Assembly: GCA_947647615.1 (NCBI GenBank)
Contig: CANSKS010000001.1
Coordinates: 90,441 to 128,589 of the forward strand
Length of the DNA stretch: 38,149 nucleotides
Direction: 5' to 3'
DNA from: an uncultured Neglectibacter sp.
GTDB taxonomy: Bacteria > Bacillota > Clostridia > Oscillospirales > Acutalibacteraceae
In this document: positions 16,731 to 25,109 of the stretch, in pieces
Position numbering within the stretch: position 1 is the first letter of the stretch
Layout: every line of letters starts with the position of its first letter
Notes under the pieces: generated by a model
Database searches by the model: none
Told to the model about the DNA's origin: nothing
Seen by the model: only the letters and a program-made list of their open reading frames with translations
Program-made: the position numbers and the translations under genes

Positions 16731-16858
16731 GGGGAAAACAGGAGTTTTCCACGGCTTCCACAGGTTTTTCCACACTGTGAAACATGAATGGCTCCTCAAA
16801 TTTCGTTTTGAATATTTATACATTATTCTTTTAGAACATACATTTTGGAGGGCTTGAC

Positions 16859-17566
16859 ATGAGAGAAGATCTGTGTTCTATCCCCATCAACGACGTTTTT
16901 CTTCCCAAAGACGGGTGTCCCTTTTGCCGGATGCGGGATATGCTGGAGGACCGCATGGCAACTTACATCACCGGCGCGGCTATGATGGAGCCGGATGTCA
17001 GGGAAGAAACCAACCGCCTGGGCTTTTGCGAGGAACACTTCAACCAAATTCTGGCGAGGGGCAGCCGCCTTTCTGTGGCTCTGATCCTGGAAAGTCTCTT
17101 AGCGGAGGTGCAAACAGAACTGTTCAGCCAAAATCGGACTCCCATCAAAAAAAGCCTTTCTCAGTGGGAGCGCCGGAAGCATAGCTGCTTTGTCTGCGAA
17201 AATATCGAAAAGAATACCGCTCACCTTTTAGAAACCGTGGTAAAGCTGTGGCAGGATGACGGAGAATTCCGGACGCTTTACAGCCAGCAGGAATACATTT
17301 GCTTTTCCCATTATGGCATGGTGCTGCAGGCCGCCCAAAAAATGCCAAAAAAGAATTTCGCGCTTTTTGAGGAAGCTACTACCCGGCTGACAAAATCCTA
17401 TTTAGAGACGCTCTGCGGCGATGTGACCCATTTTTGCCGGATGTTCGATTATAGAAACGCCGGAGGCGATTGGGGAAATTCCCGGGATGCCATTGAACGC
17501 TCTATCCACTGGCTTACCTCTCGGGAACCCCAGGACCGGCAGAAAGCGGATGAAAAGAACAGATGA
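16859..17566 (+). CDS. DUF6062-like Cys-rich protein with duplicated CxxC/CxxH modules
   Basis: The 235-residue product is soluble, mainly helical, and without signal or membrane segments. It resembles a clostridial family that I remember as DUF6062, with no known function. Two modules of near-equal geometry are visible: C20xxC23 with C57xxH60 (33 residues between), and C110xxC113 with C148xxH151 (34 between). This suggests an internal duplication and two metal sites, most simply Zn. GGAGG lies 10 bases before the ATG. Its stop overlaps the next start as ATGA, so it is translationally coupled to the OGG1-type glycosylase. A link to DNA repair is inferred from this coupling only. Confidence 0.75.
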   Translation: MREDLCSIPINDVFLPKDGCPFCRMRDMLEDRMATYITGAAMMEPDVREETNRLGFCEEHFNQILARGSRLSVALILESLLAEVQTELFSQNRTPIKKSLSQWERRKHSCFVCENIEKNTAHLLETVVKLWQDDGEFRTLYSQQEYICFSHYGMVLQAAQKMPKKNFALFEEATTRLTKSYLETLCGDVTHFCRMFDYRNAGGDWGNSRDAIERSIHWLTSREPQDRQKADEKNR

Positions 17567-18399
17567 CGCCTGTTGTAGCCATTCCCGCCTCCTTCGACTT
17601 GGCGCAGACCTTGGACTGTGGCCAGGCCTTTCGCTGGAGACCCGTAAACGAGGACTCGCCTTCCTTTTGGGAAGGCGTAGCCTTTGACCGGTATCTTCGG
17701 TTAGAACGTCAAAAGGATGTTCTGTTGCTTTATTGCTCCCAAGAAGAATTCCAAAACTTCTGGCGTTCCTACTTCGACTTGGACGAGGACTACGAAGCCA
17801 TGCGGTCGGAGCTTTCCGCTTTGTGCCCCGCCTTAAAAAGCGCCTGCGATTACGCCCCGGGCATCCGCCTGCTGCGTCAGAATCCTTGGGAAGCTCTTTG
17901 CTCATTTTTGATCTCCCAAAACAACCACATCCCCCGGATTAAAGGGATTCTCCAACGGCTCTGCCAACAATTTGGAAGCCCCATCGCCCATACCGGCTGG
18001 CACGCTTTTCCCACAGCGGCAGCCTTGGCCTCCGCCCGGCTGGAAGACCTCGCTCCCATTCGGGCGGGCTTTCGGGCGAAGTATTTGCTGGATGCGGCAA
18101 AGAAAGTGGCCTGCGGGGAAGTTGATCTGGACAAAATCCTCCTCTCCTCTGTGGAATACGGGCGGGAAGAGCTACAAAAAATTTTGGGGGTTGGACCTAA
18201 GGTAGCAGAGTGTACGCTGCTGTATGGTTTTCACAAAACCACCTGCTTCCCCATGGATGTTTGGATGAAGCGGGCCATGGCGGTTTTACTGCCCGGACGC
18301 TCTCCCTTGGAATTTGGGACTAAAGCCGGACTTGCTCAGCAATACCTGTTTCATTACAGCCGTATGCATCCTGAGCTGTTTTCAGGAAAGAGCGCTTAA
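17563..18399 (+). CDS. OGG1-type DNA glycosylase/AP lyase (8-oxoguanine)
   Basis: The 278-residue product has the OGG_N domain (LAQTLDCGQAFRW near 13-25) and the HhH-GPD domain. SFLISQNNHIPRI is at ~114-126, and the helix-hairpin-helix is LGVGPKVAEC with catalytic Lys213. Asp232 in FPMDVWMKR completes the catalytic pair. This is the bifunctional OGG1 arrangement, which excises 8-oxoG and cuts the backbone. Many bacterial members are labelled DNA-3-methyladenine glycosylase 2, but the Lys argues for OGG1-like chemistry. It overlaps the DUF6062-like gene by 4 bases. No clear terminator separates it from the converging hemW. Confidence 0.88.
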   Translation: MTPVVAIPASFDLAQTLDCGQAFRWRPVNEDSPSFWEGVAFDRYLRLERQKDVLLLYCSQEEFQNFWRSYFDLDEDYEAMRSELSALCPALKSACDYAPGIRLLRQNPWEALCSFLISQNNHIPRIKGILQRLCQQFGSPIAHTGWHAFPTAAALASARLEDLAPIRAGFRAKYLLDAAKKVACGEVDLDKILLSSVEYGREELQKILGVGPKVAECTLLYGFHKTTCFPMDVWMKRAMAVLLPGRSPLEFGTKAGLAQQYLFHYSRMHPELFSGKSA

Positions 18400-18445
18400 G
18401 CCTCCTGCCCTGTGAATGAGCCCGCCGCAAATCCTCTGTCCGCCT

Positions 18446-19561
18446 TCAACCACTGTTTGGCAACAGCTTCAAAAGCAGCGCATTAGAGACCAAAAAGCCC
18501 TCCGGCGTGAAGGCAAGCCGTTCCCTGCCCGCCCGAATCAAACCGGGTGGGCAGTTTTTCGCCCTTTCCAACATCCCTTCGAACTCCGCTCCTCCTTCCG
18601 GCCCAAACTTTTTTTCACAGGCCGGTTTGGTGAGCCCTTCCGTCAGCCGTAAATTCAGCATGGCGTATTCAAAAAAGCTGCCGCCCGTCCCGTCTTCCAC
18701 GAAGTCTTCCCCCTGTAAAAACGCTTTCAAATCTCGAGGGTAATAAAACCGTTTTCCTTCAAAAAAGGAATGGGCCCCGGGCCCCAGGCCCAAATATTCT
18801 TCCCCATGCCAATAAATCAAATTGTGGCGGCTTTCTTGGCCCGACCTTGAAAAATTGCTGATCTCGTACTGGCAAAAACCCCTGGCTGCCAGCTCTTTTA
18901 CAGAAAACAGGTACAAATCGGCCGCCTCGTCTTCTTCCGGCAGCGGAAGCTTTCGGGTTGCAAAGGGGGTATGTTCCTCTATTTTTAATAGATAGGCGGA
19001 GATGTGCTCCACTCCCAACCCTGCGGCAAAGGCGATGGAATTTGCCAGCCTTTCTTCGCTTCCGCCCGGCAGGCCCAGCATCAAGTCCAAGGAGATATTT
19101 TCAAAGCCGCCGTGGCGGGCATCCGCTACGGCCCGCGCCACATCCTCCGGGCTGTGCCTTCTTCCCAGAAGGCGCAGCTCTTCTTCGTTGGCGGACTGCA
19201 TCCCCAAAGACAGCCGGTTACAGCCCGCCCGCCTCAATTCCCGGAAAAAGGCGGCATCCACGGAGGTGGGATTAACCTCTGCGGTGATTTCCGGAAAAGG
19301 GGAAAAGGAAAAGGCCCGAAAAGCTGTTTCCAGCAGCTCTCCCAGCCTTCCCGCCCCCAAAAGACTGGGGGTGCCTCCGCCGAAGTACACCGTTTCTACA
19401 GGCCGGCCAGCCGCCCTTTGCCCCCAGGCAAACAGCGCTTTCCGCATTTCCAGGGTATACCGGTCCAGCAGTTCCTCTTCCGCTTTTACAGAGTAAAAAT
19501 CACAATAGGGGCATTTCCTCTCACAAAAAGGAACATGCAAATAAAGGCCCAGCTTACTCAT
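18446..19561 (-). CDS. hemW: Radical-SAM heme chaperone HemW
   Basis: HemW is a radical SAM protein that binds and inserts heme; it was formerly annotated as oxygen-independent coproporphyrinogen oxidase. The 371-residue product has the cluster motif C13xxxC17xxC20 followed by DFYS, with the extra fourth Cys of true HemN absent. [10 protein letters not shown] near 59-68 is the SAM-binding glycine motif. Residues ~290-371 match the HemN C-terminal domain. Its ATG overlaps the lepA stop by 8 bases, and the lepA-hemW order is conserved in many Firmicutes. Confidence 0.93.
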   Translation of the reverse strand: MSKLGLYLHVPFCERKCPYCDFYSVKAEEELLDRYTLEMRKALFAWGQRAAGRPVETVYFGGGTPSLLGAGRLGELLETAFRAFSFSPFPEITAEVNPTSVDAAFFRELRRAGCNRLSLGMQSANEEELRLLGRRHSPEDVARAVADARHGGFENISLDLMLGLPGGSEERLANSIAFAAGLGVEHISAYLLKIEEHTPFATRKLPLPEEDEAADLYLFSVKELAARGFCQYEISNFSRSGQESRHNLIYWHGEEYLGLGPGAHSFFEGKRFYYPRDLKAFLQGEDFVEDGTGGSFFEYAMLNLRLTEGLTKPACEKKFGPEGGAEFEGMLERAKNCPPGLIRAGRERLAFTPEGFLVSNALLLKLLPNSG

Positions 19562-21356
19562 CCAGTTTCAACACCGACATAAAAGCCTCCTGGGGAACCT
19601 CTACCGTACCCAGCTGGCGCATCCGCTTTTTGCCTTCTTTTTGCTTTTCCAGCAGCTTTTTCTTTCGGGTAATGTCGCCGCCGTAGCATTTTGCCAGCAC
19701 ATCCTTGCGCATAGCCTTCACCGTTTCCCGGGCAATAATCTTGCCGCCCACACAAGCCTGAATAGGAACCTCAAATAGCTGGCGCGGTATCTTCTCCTTC
19801 AATTTTTCCGTCATCTTCCGTGCCCTTGGGTAAGCCTTTTCCGCGTGAAGAATAAAGGAAAGGGCGTCTACCACTTCGCCGTTGAGCATAATATCCAGCT
19901 TTACCAGCTCGCTTTTCTGGTAACCCAGCAGTTCATAATCGAAAGAGGCGTAGCCTCTGCTGCGGGATTTCAAAGCGTCGAAAAAATCGTAAATAATCTC
20001 GTTTAAGGGCAGCTCATAATGGATGTCTACCCGGTCTGTATCGATATATTTCATGTCTTTAAATACACCCCGGCGCTCCTGACAAAGCTCCATAATATTG
20101 CCCACATAATCGGAAGGGGAGTAGATATGGGCATTGGTAATAGGCTCTTCGGCGCTTTGAATGGTGGCAGGATCCGGGTAATTGGTAGGATTGTCGATGA
20201 GAACCGCTTCGCCGTTGGTCTTCACAATCTTGTAAACCACGCTGGGAGCCGTTGTGATAAGATCTAAATTATATTCCCGCTCCAGCCTTTCCTGGATGAT
20301 CTCCATGTGAAGGAGCCCCAAGAAGCCGCAGCGGAAACCAAAGCCTAAGGCCACCGAAGTTTCCGCCTCAAAGGTCAGGGAGGCGTCGTTGAGCTGAAGC
20401 TTTTCCAAAGCGTCCCGCAAATCGGCGTAATGGGCGCCATCGGCGGGATAAATGCCGCAAAATACCATAGGCTGCACCGCCCGGTACCCTTCCAAGGGTT
20501 CGGCTGCAGGACGGTCTGCTAAAGTGACCGTATCGCCTACCCGAGCCTGGCGCACATCCTTGATGGACGCGGCGATATAGCCTACCTCGCCTGCGTAAAG
20601 GGCCTCTGCAGGCTCCAAAGAGGTGGCCCGCAGGAACCCGCATTCCACCACGGAAAATTCTCCGCCGGTAGCCATCATGCGAATAGTATCTCCCGGGCGC
20701 ACCGTCCCCTCCTTCACCCGCACGTAGACGATCACGCCCCGGTAAGAATCATAATAAGAATCGAAAACCAGGGCCTGAAGGGGAGCAGTCTCATCTCCCT
20801 CCGGCGCCGGAATATCCGAAACCACCCGTTCCATCACTTCTTCGATGTTAATTCCCGTCTTCGCCGAAATCCGAGGTGCGTCCATGGCCGGTATCCCAAT
20901 CACATCTTCAATTTCTTTGCATACCCGCTCCGGGTCTGCACTGGGCAAATCAATCTTATTCACCACCGGTACGATCTCCAGCCCCGCGTCTACTGCCAAA
21001 TAGGTATTTGCCAGTGTCTGTGCCTCTATCCCCTGGGAAGCGTCCACCACCAGTACAGCCCCCTCGCAGGCTGCCAGGGAACGGGACACCTCATAATTAA
21101 AGTCCACATGACCGGGGGTATCGATCAGGTTAAACACATAATCTTCCCCATCCCTGGCCGTATAGACCAAGGTTACCACATGGGCCTTGATGGTGATGCC
21201 TCGCTCCCGCTCTAGGTCCATATTATCTAAAAGCTGGTTTTCCATTTCCCGCAGAGGCACAGCCTTTGTGTGCTCCAAAATCCGGTCCGCCAAGGTGCTT
21301 TTTCCGTGGTCGATATGGGCCACGATACAAAAATTCCTAATCTTGCTTTTATCCAT
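19554..21356 (-). CDS. lepA: Elongation factor 4 (LepA) GTPase
   Basis: LepA/EF4 is a ribosome-binding translational GTPase linked to 30S biogenesis and back-translocation. All G motifs are intact: [23 protein letters not shown] and [10 protein letters not shown]. The C-terminal EF4-specific domain ends with [18 protein letters not shown]. An upstream ATG at 21371 has no ribosome binding site, while GGAG sits 9 nt before the ATG at 21356. This start gives 600 residues, the family norm. It is 54 bases downstream of the ADP-ribosylglycohydrolase-like gene and overlaps hemW. Confidence 0.96.
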   Translation of the reverse strand: MDKSKIRNFCIVAHIDHGKSTLADRILEHTKAVPLREMENQLLDNMDLERERGITIKAHVVTLVYTARDGEDYVFNLIDTPGHVDFNYEVSRSLAACEGAVLVVDASQGIEAQTLANTYLAVDAGLEIVPVVNKIDLPSADPERVCKEIEDVIGIPAMDAPRISAKTGINIEEVMERVVSDIPAPEGDETAPLQALVFDSYYDSYRGVIVYVRVKEGTVRPGDTIRMMATGGEFSVVECGFLRATSLEPAEALYAGEVGYIAASIKDVRQARVGDTVTLADRPAAEPLEGYRAVQPMVFCGIYPADGAHYADLRDALEKLQLNDASLTFEAETSVALGFGFRCGFLGLLHMEIIQERLEREYNLDLITTAPSVVYKIVKTNGEAVLIDNPTNYPDPATIQSAEEPITNAHIYSPSDYVGNIMELCQERRGVFKDMKYIDTDRVDIHYELPLNEIIYDFFDALKSRSRGYASFDYELLGYQKSELVKLDIMLNGEVVDALSFILHAEKAYPRARKMTEKLKEKIPRQLFEVPIQACVGGKIIARETVKAMRKDVLAKCYGGDITRKKKLLEKQKEGKKRMRQLGTVEVPQEAFMSVLKLDE

Positions 21357-21410
21357 AAAAGGAGTCTCCATCTAAAAAAGTATACACGATGCACAGCCGG
21401 GTCTAAGGCC

Positions 21411-22970
21411 TCAGCTTTGGCCTTCGCACATCAAAGTGATCTTACAGGGGCCGGAGGAATGACGGCCCTCCAAAGAAATATCTGCCAAAAGCTCCAATTT
21501 TGGAGCGGCGGCCGCACTGGCCACAAATGCAAACTTCACTACCGCTTTTGACTTGTACAGATTATTCAGCGGCAGCAGGAAACTTACCGGAGTCTGGGGC
21601 TCTACCCCTTGGGGCAGGTAGAAAGCCACACGGGCCCATTGCTGTTCATTCATCGCTATATCATTTATCACAGTGAGGGTGAGCTCCCGGGGTTCATCCT
21701 GACGGTAGAAGACCGAGCCTTCATAGTCTACCTCCACATGGAAGGCCGGGAAATCATACTGTACCACATAGGGTGACCGGGTACAAAGCTCCTTCACTGT
21801 CGGCAGGCTACTTTTCCCGCCGCCGTTGATGAAGGGCAGATAATCGGGGACTTGGCAATACAGGTCCTGCCCTTCCCGGCAGCTTACCGTATACCCATTC
21901 CGGTTCAGCACATCACAGTACTTCTGCCCTAAAAACATGGGTGTATTCCCCATAATGCGGTCGGTAAACTCCGTGGCAGTAGCTGGCGTCCAAATACCTC
22001 CGCTGGTTTTGTCAATACACATGGTCACAATTTTGTCATCCAGGGGATCCGCCCATTTGGCAGGAATCGCCTTTGCCCCGCTGATGATCCCCAAAGTGGC
22101 TCCCAGCGTGGCGCAGGTGCAGTCGGTATCTTCCCCGCAGGAAAGAGCCAAACACAGGCTCCGTCCAAAATCGTCTTCGCCGTAAAGCCAGCCGGCAATA
22201 GTAAAGCCGATATTCTCCGGCGCGTCATAGCCCGGTCTTCCTATCTCCAGGGGCGGGTCTTCCCGGGGCACCGCTCCGATGGGGCAGCTCTGCACCCCAA
22301 AGGTTCCGGGAGCCTCCTTGTGAATTTGGCGGCGCGCCTCCAAAAACTCCACCCCGCCGTCGTAACAGGCAACCGCTTTCCCAATGCAGCGGGAAACCGC
22401 GGAATCCTCCGGAATATAAGAAAGCCCTATGGCAATGAGCTTCCGCTTATCCCGTTCCACAAAGGCTGCGCTTTGCAGGGCGGCAAAAAAGACCTCCCCG
22501 TAAACACCCTCGCCCTGGTGATCTACCACCGCGTCCTCATAGGCGTACCGGGCCGCGATTTCCGGATGCCCCGGCGCCAGGCAAGCCCATATTTCCGAGC
22601 GAATGAAAGCCCCGCAGGAATCTCGGTAAGTGTTATCCACCATTCCGCTCATAGGCGGCATAAGGCCCGCCCGCAGGTTTGCCTTTCCCGTGCCATATTC
22701 TACCCAGTTGGGGATCACATAAGAAAGCCAGTACTCCCCTAAAATCGCGGAATTTACCTGGCGGCCATACCGTTCTACCGCCGCCAGCCACACCACCTGC
22801 AGGTCCAGGTCGTCATTGGGGGGCGGGCCATTGGAAAGGTCCTGGGCATAAAAGTCTATCTGGTTGACTTGGCGCTTCCCTTCAAAAGGAGCGCCCAGCA
22901 CGCCGCCAATGTTTTTCCCCACCCAACAACCCAGTAGTTTGTCCCGATACTCGTCAAAACTCAATACCAT
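21411..22970 (-). CDS. ADP-ribosylglycohydrolase-family protein with C-terminal beta domain
   Basis: The N-terminal ~330 residues form an ADP-ribosyl-glycohydrolase (DraG) all-helical domain. KLLGCWVGKNIGGVLGAPFEG opens it, the first metal site is NDDLDLQ (D53, D54), and the second is GEDTDCTCATLG (E280, D281, D283). The family's first motif is usually TDDT/S; ND-D-L-D is a variant also seen in uncharacterised members. Residues ~350-519 form a beta-rich domain of unclear function. Substrates may be ADP-ribosylated proteins or small ADP-ribosyl or glycosyl compounds. It has its own promoter and a GAGGA site 9 nt before the ATG. Confidence 0.85.
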   Translation of the reverse strand: MVLSFDEYRDKLLGCWVGKNIGGVLGAPFEGKRQVNQIDFYAQDLSNGPPPNDDLDLQVVWLAAVERYGRQVNSAILGEYWLSYVIPNWVEYGTGKANLRAGLMPPMSGMVDNTYRDSCGAFIRSEIWACLAPGHPEIAARYAYEDAVVDHQGEGVYGEVFFAALQSAAFVERDKRKLIAIGLSYIPEDSAVSRCIGKAVACYDGGVEFLEARRQIHKEAPGTFGVQSCPIGAVPREDPPLEIGRPGYDAPENIGFTIAGWLYGEDDFGRSLCLALSCGEDTDCTCATLGATLGIISGAKAIPAKWADPLDDKIVTMCIDKTSGGIWTPATATEFTDRIMGNTPMFLGQKYCDVLNRNGYTVSCREGQDLYCQVPDYLPFINGGGKSSLPTVKELCTRSPYVVQYDFPAFHVEVDYEGSVFYRQDEPRELTLTVINDIAMNEQQWARVAFYLPQGVEPQTPVSFLLPLNNLYKSKAVVKFAFVASAAAAPKLELLADISLEGRHSSGPCKITLMCEGQS

Positions 22971-23069
22971 GTCAAACCATCCTCTCTGCCCTGCGCCCTT
23001 CTTCCAAAAACCGTGCGGCTCCTTTAATGGGTTCTTCCGTATCTCCTACAGGGGCTTCAATTTCAAAAA

Positions 23070-23098
23070 ATTATAACAAAAAAAAACGGGGAATGCAA
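23070..23098 (-). promoter_or_regulatory. Sigma-A-like promoter of the ADP-ribosylglycohydrolase-like gene
   Basis: On the minus strand, TTGCAT (23098-23093), a 17-base spacer containing nine T, and a perfect TATAAT (23075-23070) lie ~100 bases before the start codon, in the 227-base gap shared with the divergent cortex-hydrolase gene. Confidence 0.7.
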
Positions 23099-23197
23099 TC
23101 TTGGCAAACACAAAAAACTGGTCTAAGCAAAATTTTCCCGGCATACCTATAAGCACGAAGCGGTAAACAGTGCTCTTAAAAAGGGAAGGTGTTCCAC

Positions 23198-23632
23198 ATG
23201 GCATTTTCTGACCTGGAGATCCTGGCCCGGATCTTGGAATGCGAGGCGGGTGGGGAAGGGGAAAACGGAATGAAGGCGGTGGCCTGTGTAGTCATGAACC
23301 GGGTACAGGTAGATTACGGGGAATATGGCAGGCTGGAAACTATCCGCCAGGTGGTCTACCAGCCCAGGCAATTTACCTGTGCCATGGAAACCGTGGGAGG
23401 ACGCTACAATAGTCAAAATATCTACAACATGAGGCCCACTCAGGTGCACTATGACATTGCTAACTGGGCCATCGCAGGCAACCGGTTGACAAACCTAGGG
23501 TTTGCCCTTTGGTATTTCAACCCCTTTAAACCCACCTGCCGGGACAATTTCCCCTCCGAAGTGGGGGAGTTTGTCATCCGTCTGGGAGACCATTGCTTTT
23601 ATAACCCCACTGCCGCTTACGCGGACACTTGA
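23198..23632 (+). CDS. CwlJ/SleB-type spore cortex-lytic hydrolase
   Basis: The 144-residue product is essentially one Hydrolase_2 (SleB/CwlJ) domain. The catalytic Glu is expected at E16 in the CEAGGE motif, followed by GMKAVACVVMNRV and, later, a QFTCAM segment. There is no signal peptide and no peptidoglycan-binding domain. That resembles CwlJ, which acts on cortex peptidoglycan during germination, more than exported SleB. A GTG at 23189 is in frame, but GGAAGG 8 nt before the ATG at 23198 decides the start. No clear sigma-A promoter is present. The sequence around 23142-23149 (CATACCTA) could be part of a sporulation sigma-factor -10, at low confidence. Confidence 0.85.
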   Translation: MAFSDLEILARILECEAGGEGENGMKAVACVVMNRVQVDYGEYGRLETIRQVVYQPRQFTCAMETVGGRYNSQNIYNMRPTQVHYDIANWAIAGNRLTNLGFALWYFNPFKPTCRDNFPSEVGEFVIRLGDHCFYNPTAAYADT

Positions 23633-23651
23633 GAATATGGAGGTAACAGAC

Positions 23652-24086
23652 ATGGAGGATTACAGAAGGGTACGGCCGGAGGACTTCACCCCCGGCATGA
23701 AACGCTTAAGGGCCAGAAACGATTTCCAGGAGTTTCCCGACGGCAGCCGGACTATGGATAATTTTAGCACGCCGCCCCAACCCAGCTTTGATACGGAGGA
23801 AATGCGGGGTTCCATGCAGGCCATCCTTTCCGACAACATCGGACAATATGTGGTGATAGAGTTCCTCATTGGTACGGAGCAGATGATGCGGAAACAAGGG
23901 CTGTTATATTTTGTCGGCAGAAGCTTTGTCACTCTGTACGATGAAATGGTCAACAACTTCATTGTCTGCGACATCTTTTCCATAAAATTCGTTTATTTCT
24001 ATATGCCGGGGGACCGGCCCAAATATAACTACAACATTCTTCCCAGCATCAACGGAGAACCCATGAACGGACGTAGGCCCAGGTAA
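23652..24086 (+). CDS. GerQ-like spore coat protein (candidate)
   Basis: The 144-residue product has a disordered N-terminus (~1-52). A globular part at ~55-122 (SMQAILSDNIGQYVVIEFLI, then FVGRSFVTLYD and KFVYFY) fits the pattern of the GerQ domain, in which a conserved N-terminal helix precedes a beta domain. GerQ is a coat protein needed for CwlJ localisation, and here the gene follows a CwlJ-like gene by 19 bases. The assignment is thus context plus faint similarity. GGAGG 8 nt upstream selects the ATG at 23652; the longer frame from 23502 overlaps the previous gene and is rejected. A strong terminator follows. Confidence 0.6.
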   Translation: MEDYRRVRPEDFTPGMKRLRARNDFQEFPDGSRTMDNFSTPPQPSFDTEEMRGSMQAILSDNIGQYVVIEFLIGTEQMMRKQGLLYFVGRSFVTLYDEMVNNFIVCDIFSIKFVYFYMPGDRPKYNYNILPSINGEPMNGRRPR

Positions 24087-24087
24087 A

Positions 24088-24127
24088 AGTAACCCTCCCC
24101 AAACCAGTTTGGGGTGGGTTACTTTTT
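24088..24127. terminator. Bidirectional intrinsic terminator
   Basis: A 17-position stem with one T-T mismatch (24088-24104 with 24107-24123) and a 2-base loop is followed by TTTTT on the plus strand and preceded by AAAA. It can therefore end both the GerQ-like gene (plus) and degV (minus). It begins 2 bases after the GerQ-like stop codon. Confidence 0.9.
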
Positions 24128-24132
24128 CTCAT

Positions 24133-25023
24133 TCACTTTGCAGGAGTTTCCGTCTCAAAAAGAATCCCCAGGGTATTGGGGCCGCAATGAGAGGAAATGG
24201 TACAACTGGCCTTGGTGGCGTGGATCTCCTTGAACACCATATTTTCCTGGATGGTCTTGCGCACCAGCTCTTCCAGTTTCGGCTCTATGGAAGAATAGGT
24301 AATAAAGATATGATCCCGTTTGATATCGGGGTATTGCCGGAGCTTATCTTTTACATACTGGGGCAACACTTTCTCCAAGGGGCCCCGGTACTTCTTCCCC
24401 ACGTGCATGCTGCCGTCTCCGTTATCCACCTCAATACAAGGCTTCAGGTTCAATAAGTTAGCCCCGAAAGCTACCACGGAAGAGCAGCGGCCGCCTGCCC
24501 GCATAAAATCCAACGTGTCCAAAATAAAACTGGCATGGCAGCAGGGGATAATTTCCCTCAGTTTTGACACAATTTCCGATGCCGGTACCCCAGCCTTGAT
24601 CATGTCTCCGGCCTCAATAATCTGTAGAGAAATTCCGGTAGAAAGTGTACAGCTGTCCAAAGGATAAACCCTGCCTCCCTGGGGGAATTCCTCCTGAAGA
24701 GCCTGGGCCGCCAACAGGCAATTTTTATGGGCGCTGGAAATGGCGCCTCCCAGGTTCAAATGGATGACATCCCTGCCGCTTTTTACCCAGTCCCGGAAGT
24801 AAGCCACATACTCCGAAACATTAATGGCCGCCGTGCGGGGCAAGGCCTTCCTGGCGTAGTAGGCATCGAACAACTCTTTTGTGGTAATATCCACATTATC
24901 CTGGTAATCCTTTTCCTCTAAAATCACATGGAAAGGGTAGTAATATACCCCATACCGTGCCTTCAGTTCTTCCCCCAAGTCACAGGTGCTGTCTGCGCTG
25001 AGTACGATACTGCATTCTTCCAT
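24133..25023 (-). CDS. DegV-family fatty-acid-binding protein
   Basis: DegV (FakB-type) proteins bind a fatty acid and, in Gram-positives, present it to a FakA kinase for phospholipid synthesis. The 296-residue product has SADSTCDL at 9-16, the loop GGAISSAHKN, and the second-domain segment DTLDFMRAGGRCS, all typical of the family. AAAGGAG sits 9 nt before the ATG. No fakA-like kinase is in the window. The preceding terminator at 25074-25099 suggests at least partial independence from the dehydratase-like pair, though I see no clear promoter in the 86-base gap. Confidence 0.9.
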   Translation of the reverse strand: MEECSIVLSADSTCDLGEELKARYGVYYYPFHVILEEKDYQDNVDITTKELFDAYYARKALPRTAAINVSEYVAYFRDWVKSGRDVIHLNLGGAISSAHKNCLLAAQALQEEFPQGGRVYPLDSCTLSTGISLQIIEAGDMIKAGVPASEIVSKLREIIPCCHASFILDTLDFMRAGGRCSSVVAFGANLLNLKPCIEVDNGDGSMHVGKKYRGPLEKVLPQYVKDKLRQYPDIKRDHIFITYSSIEPKLEELVRKTIQENMVFKEIHATKASCTISSHCGPNTLGILFETETPAK

Positions 25024-25073
25024 AAAACAATTCTCCTTTCCAAATCTCCGCGGCAGGCGGGATTTGTCCCAAC

Positions 25074-25099
25074 AAAACCGGCAAAGAACGCTTTCCCGG
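25074..25099 (-). terminator. Probable terminator after the dehydratase-like gene
   Basis: On the minus strand, CCGG-G-AAAG, loop CGTT and CTTT-G-CCGG form an 8-bp stem with one G-G mismatch, followed by TTTTGTT. It lies about 10 bases past the stop codon. Confidence 0.6.
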
Positions 25100-25109
25100 G
25101 CTTGGTTTT

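Larger units (their letters stand above)
16159..16858. other. Long AT-rich intergenic region between divergent genes
   Basis: About 700 bases have no convincing gene; short open frames here lack ribosome binding sites and codon structure. The region separates rlmB (leftward) from the DUF6062-like gene (rightward). Its striking content is a set of TTTTCCACA-like 9-mers. Besides the three adjacent copies at 16389-16418 there are single copies at 16326-16334 and 16766-16774 on the plus strand, and a near-match around 16754-16762. Long T- and A-runs (for example 16285-16330) make it easy to melt. Confidence 0.7.

Noticed and set aside
16159-16858. Possible chromosomal replication origin
   Set aside because: DnaA-box-like sites are present, but dnaA, dnaN, recF, gyrB, rpmH and rnpA are absent and gene directions do not diverge from here over a longer distance.
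23502-23651. N-terminal extension of the GerQ-like frame
   Set aside because: It overlaps the cortex hydrolase gene in another frame, and a strong ribosome binding site precedes the internal ATG at 23652.
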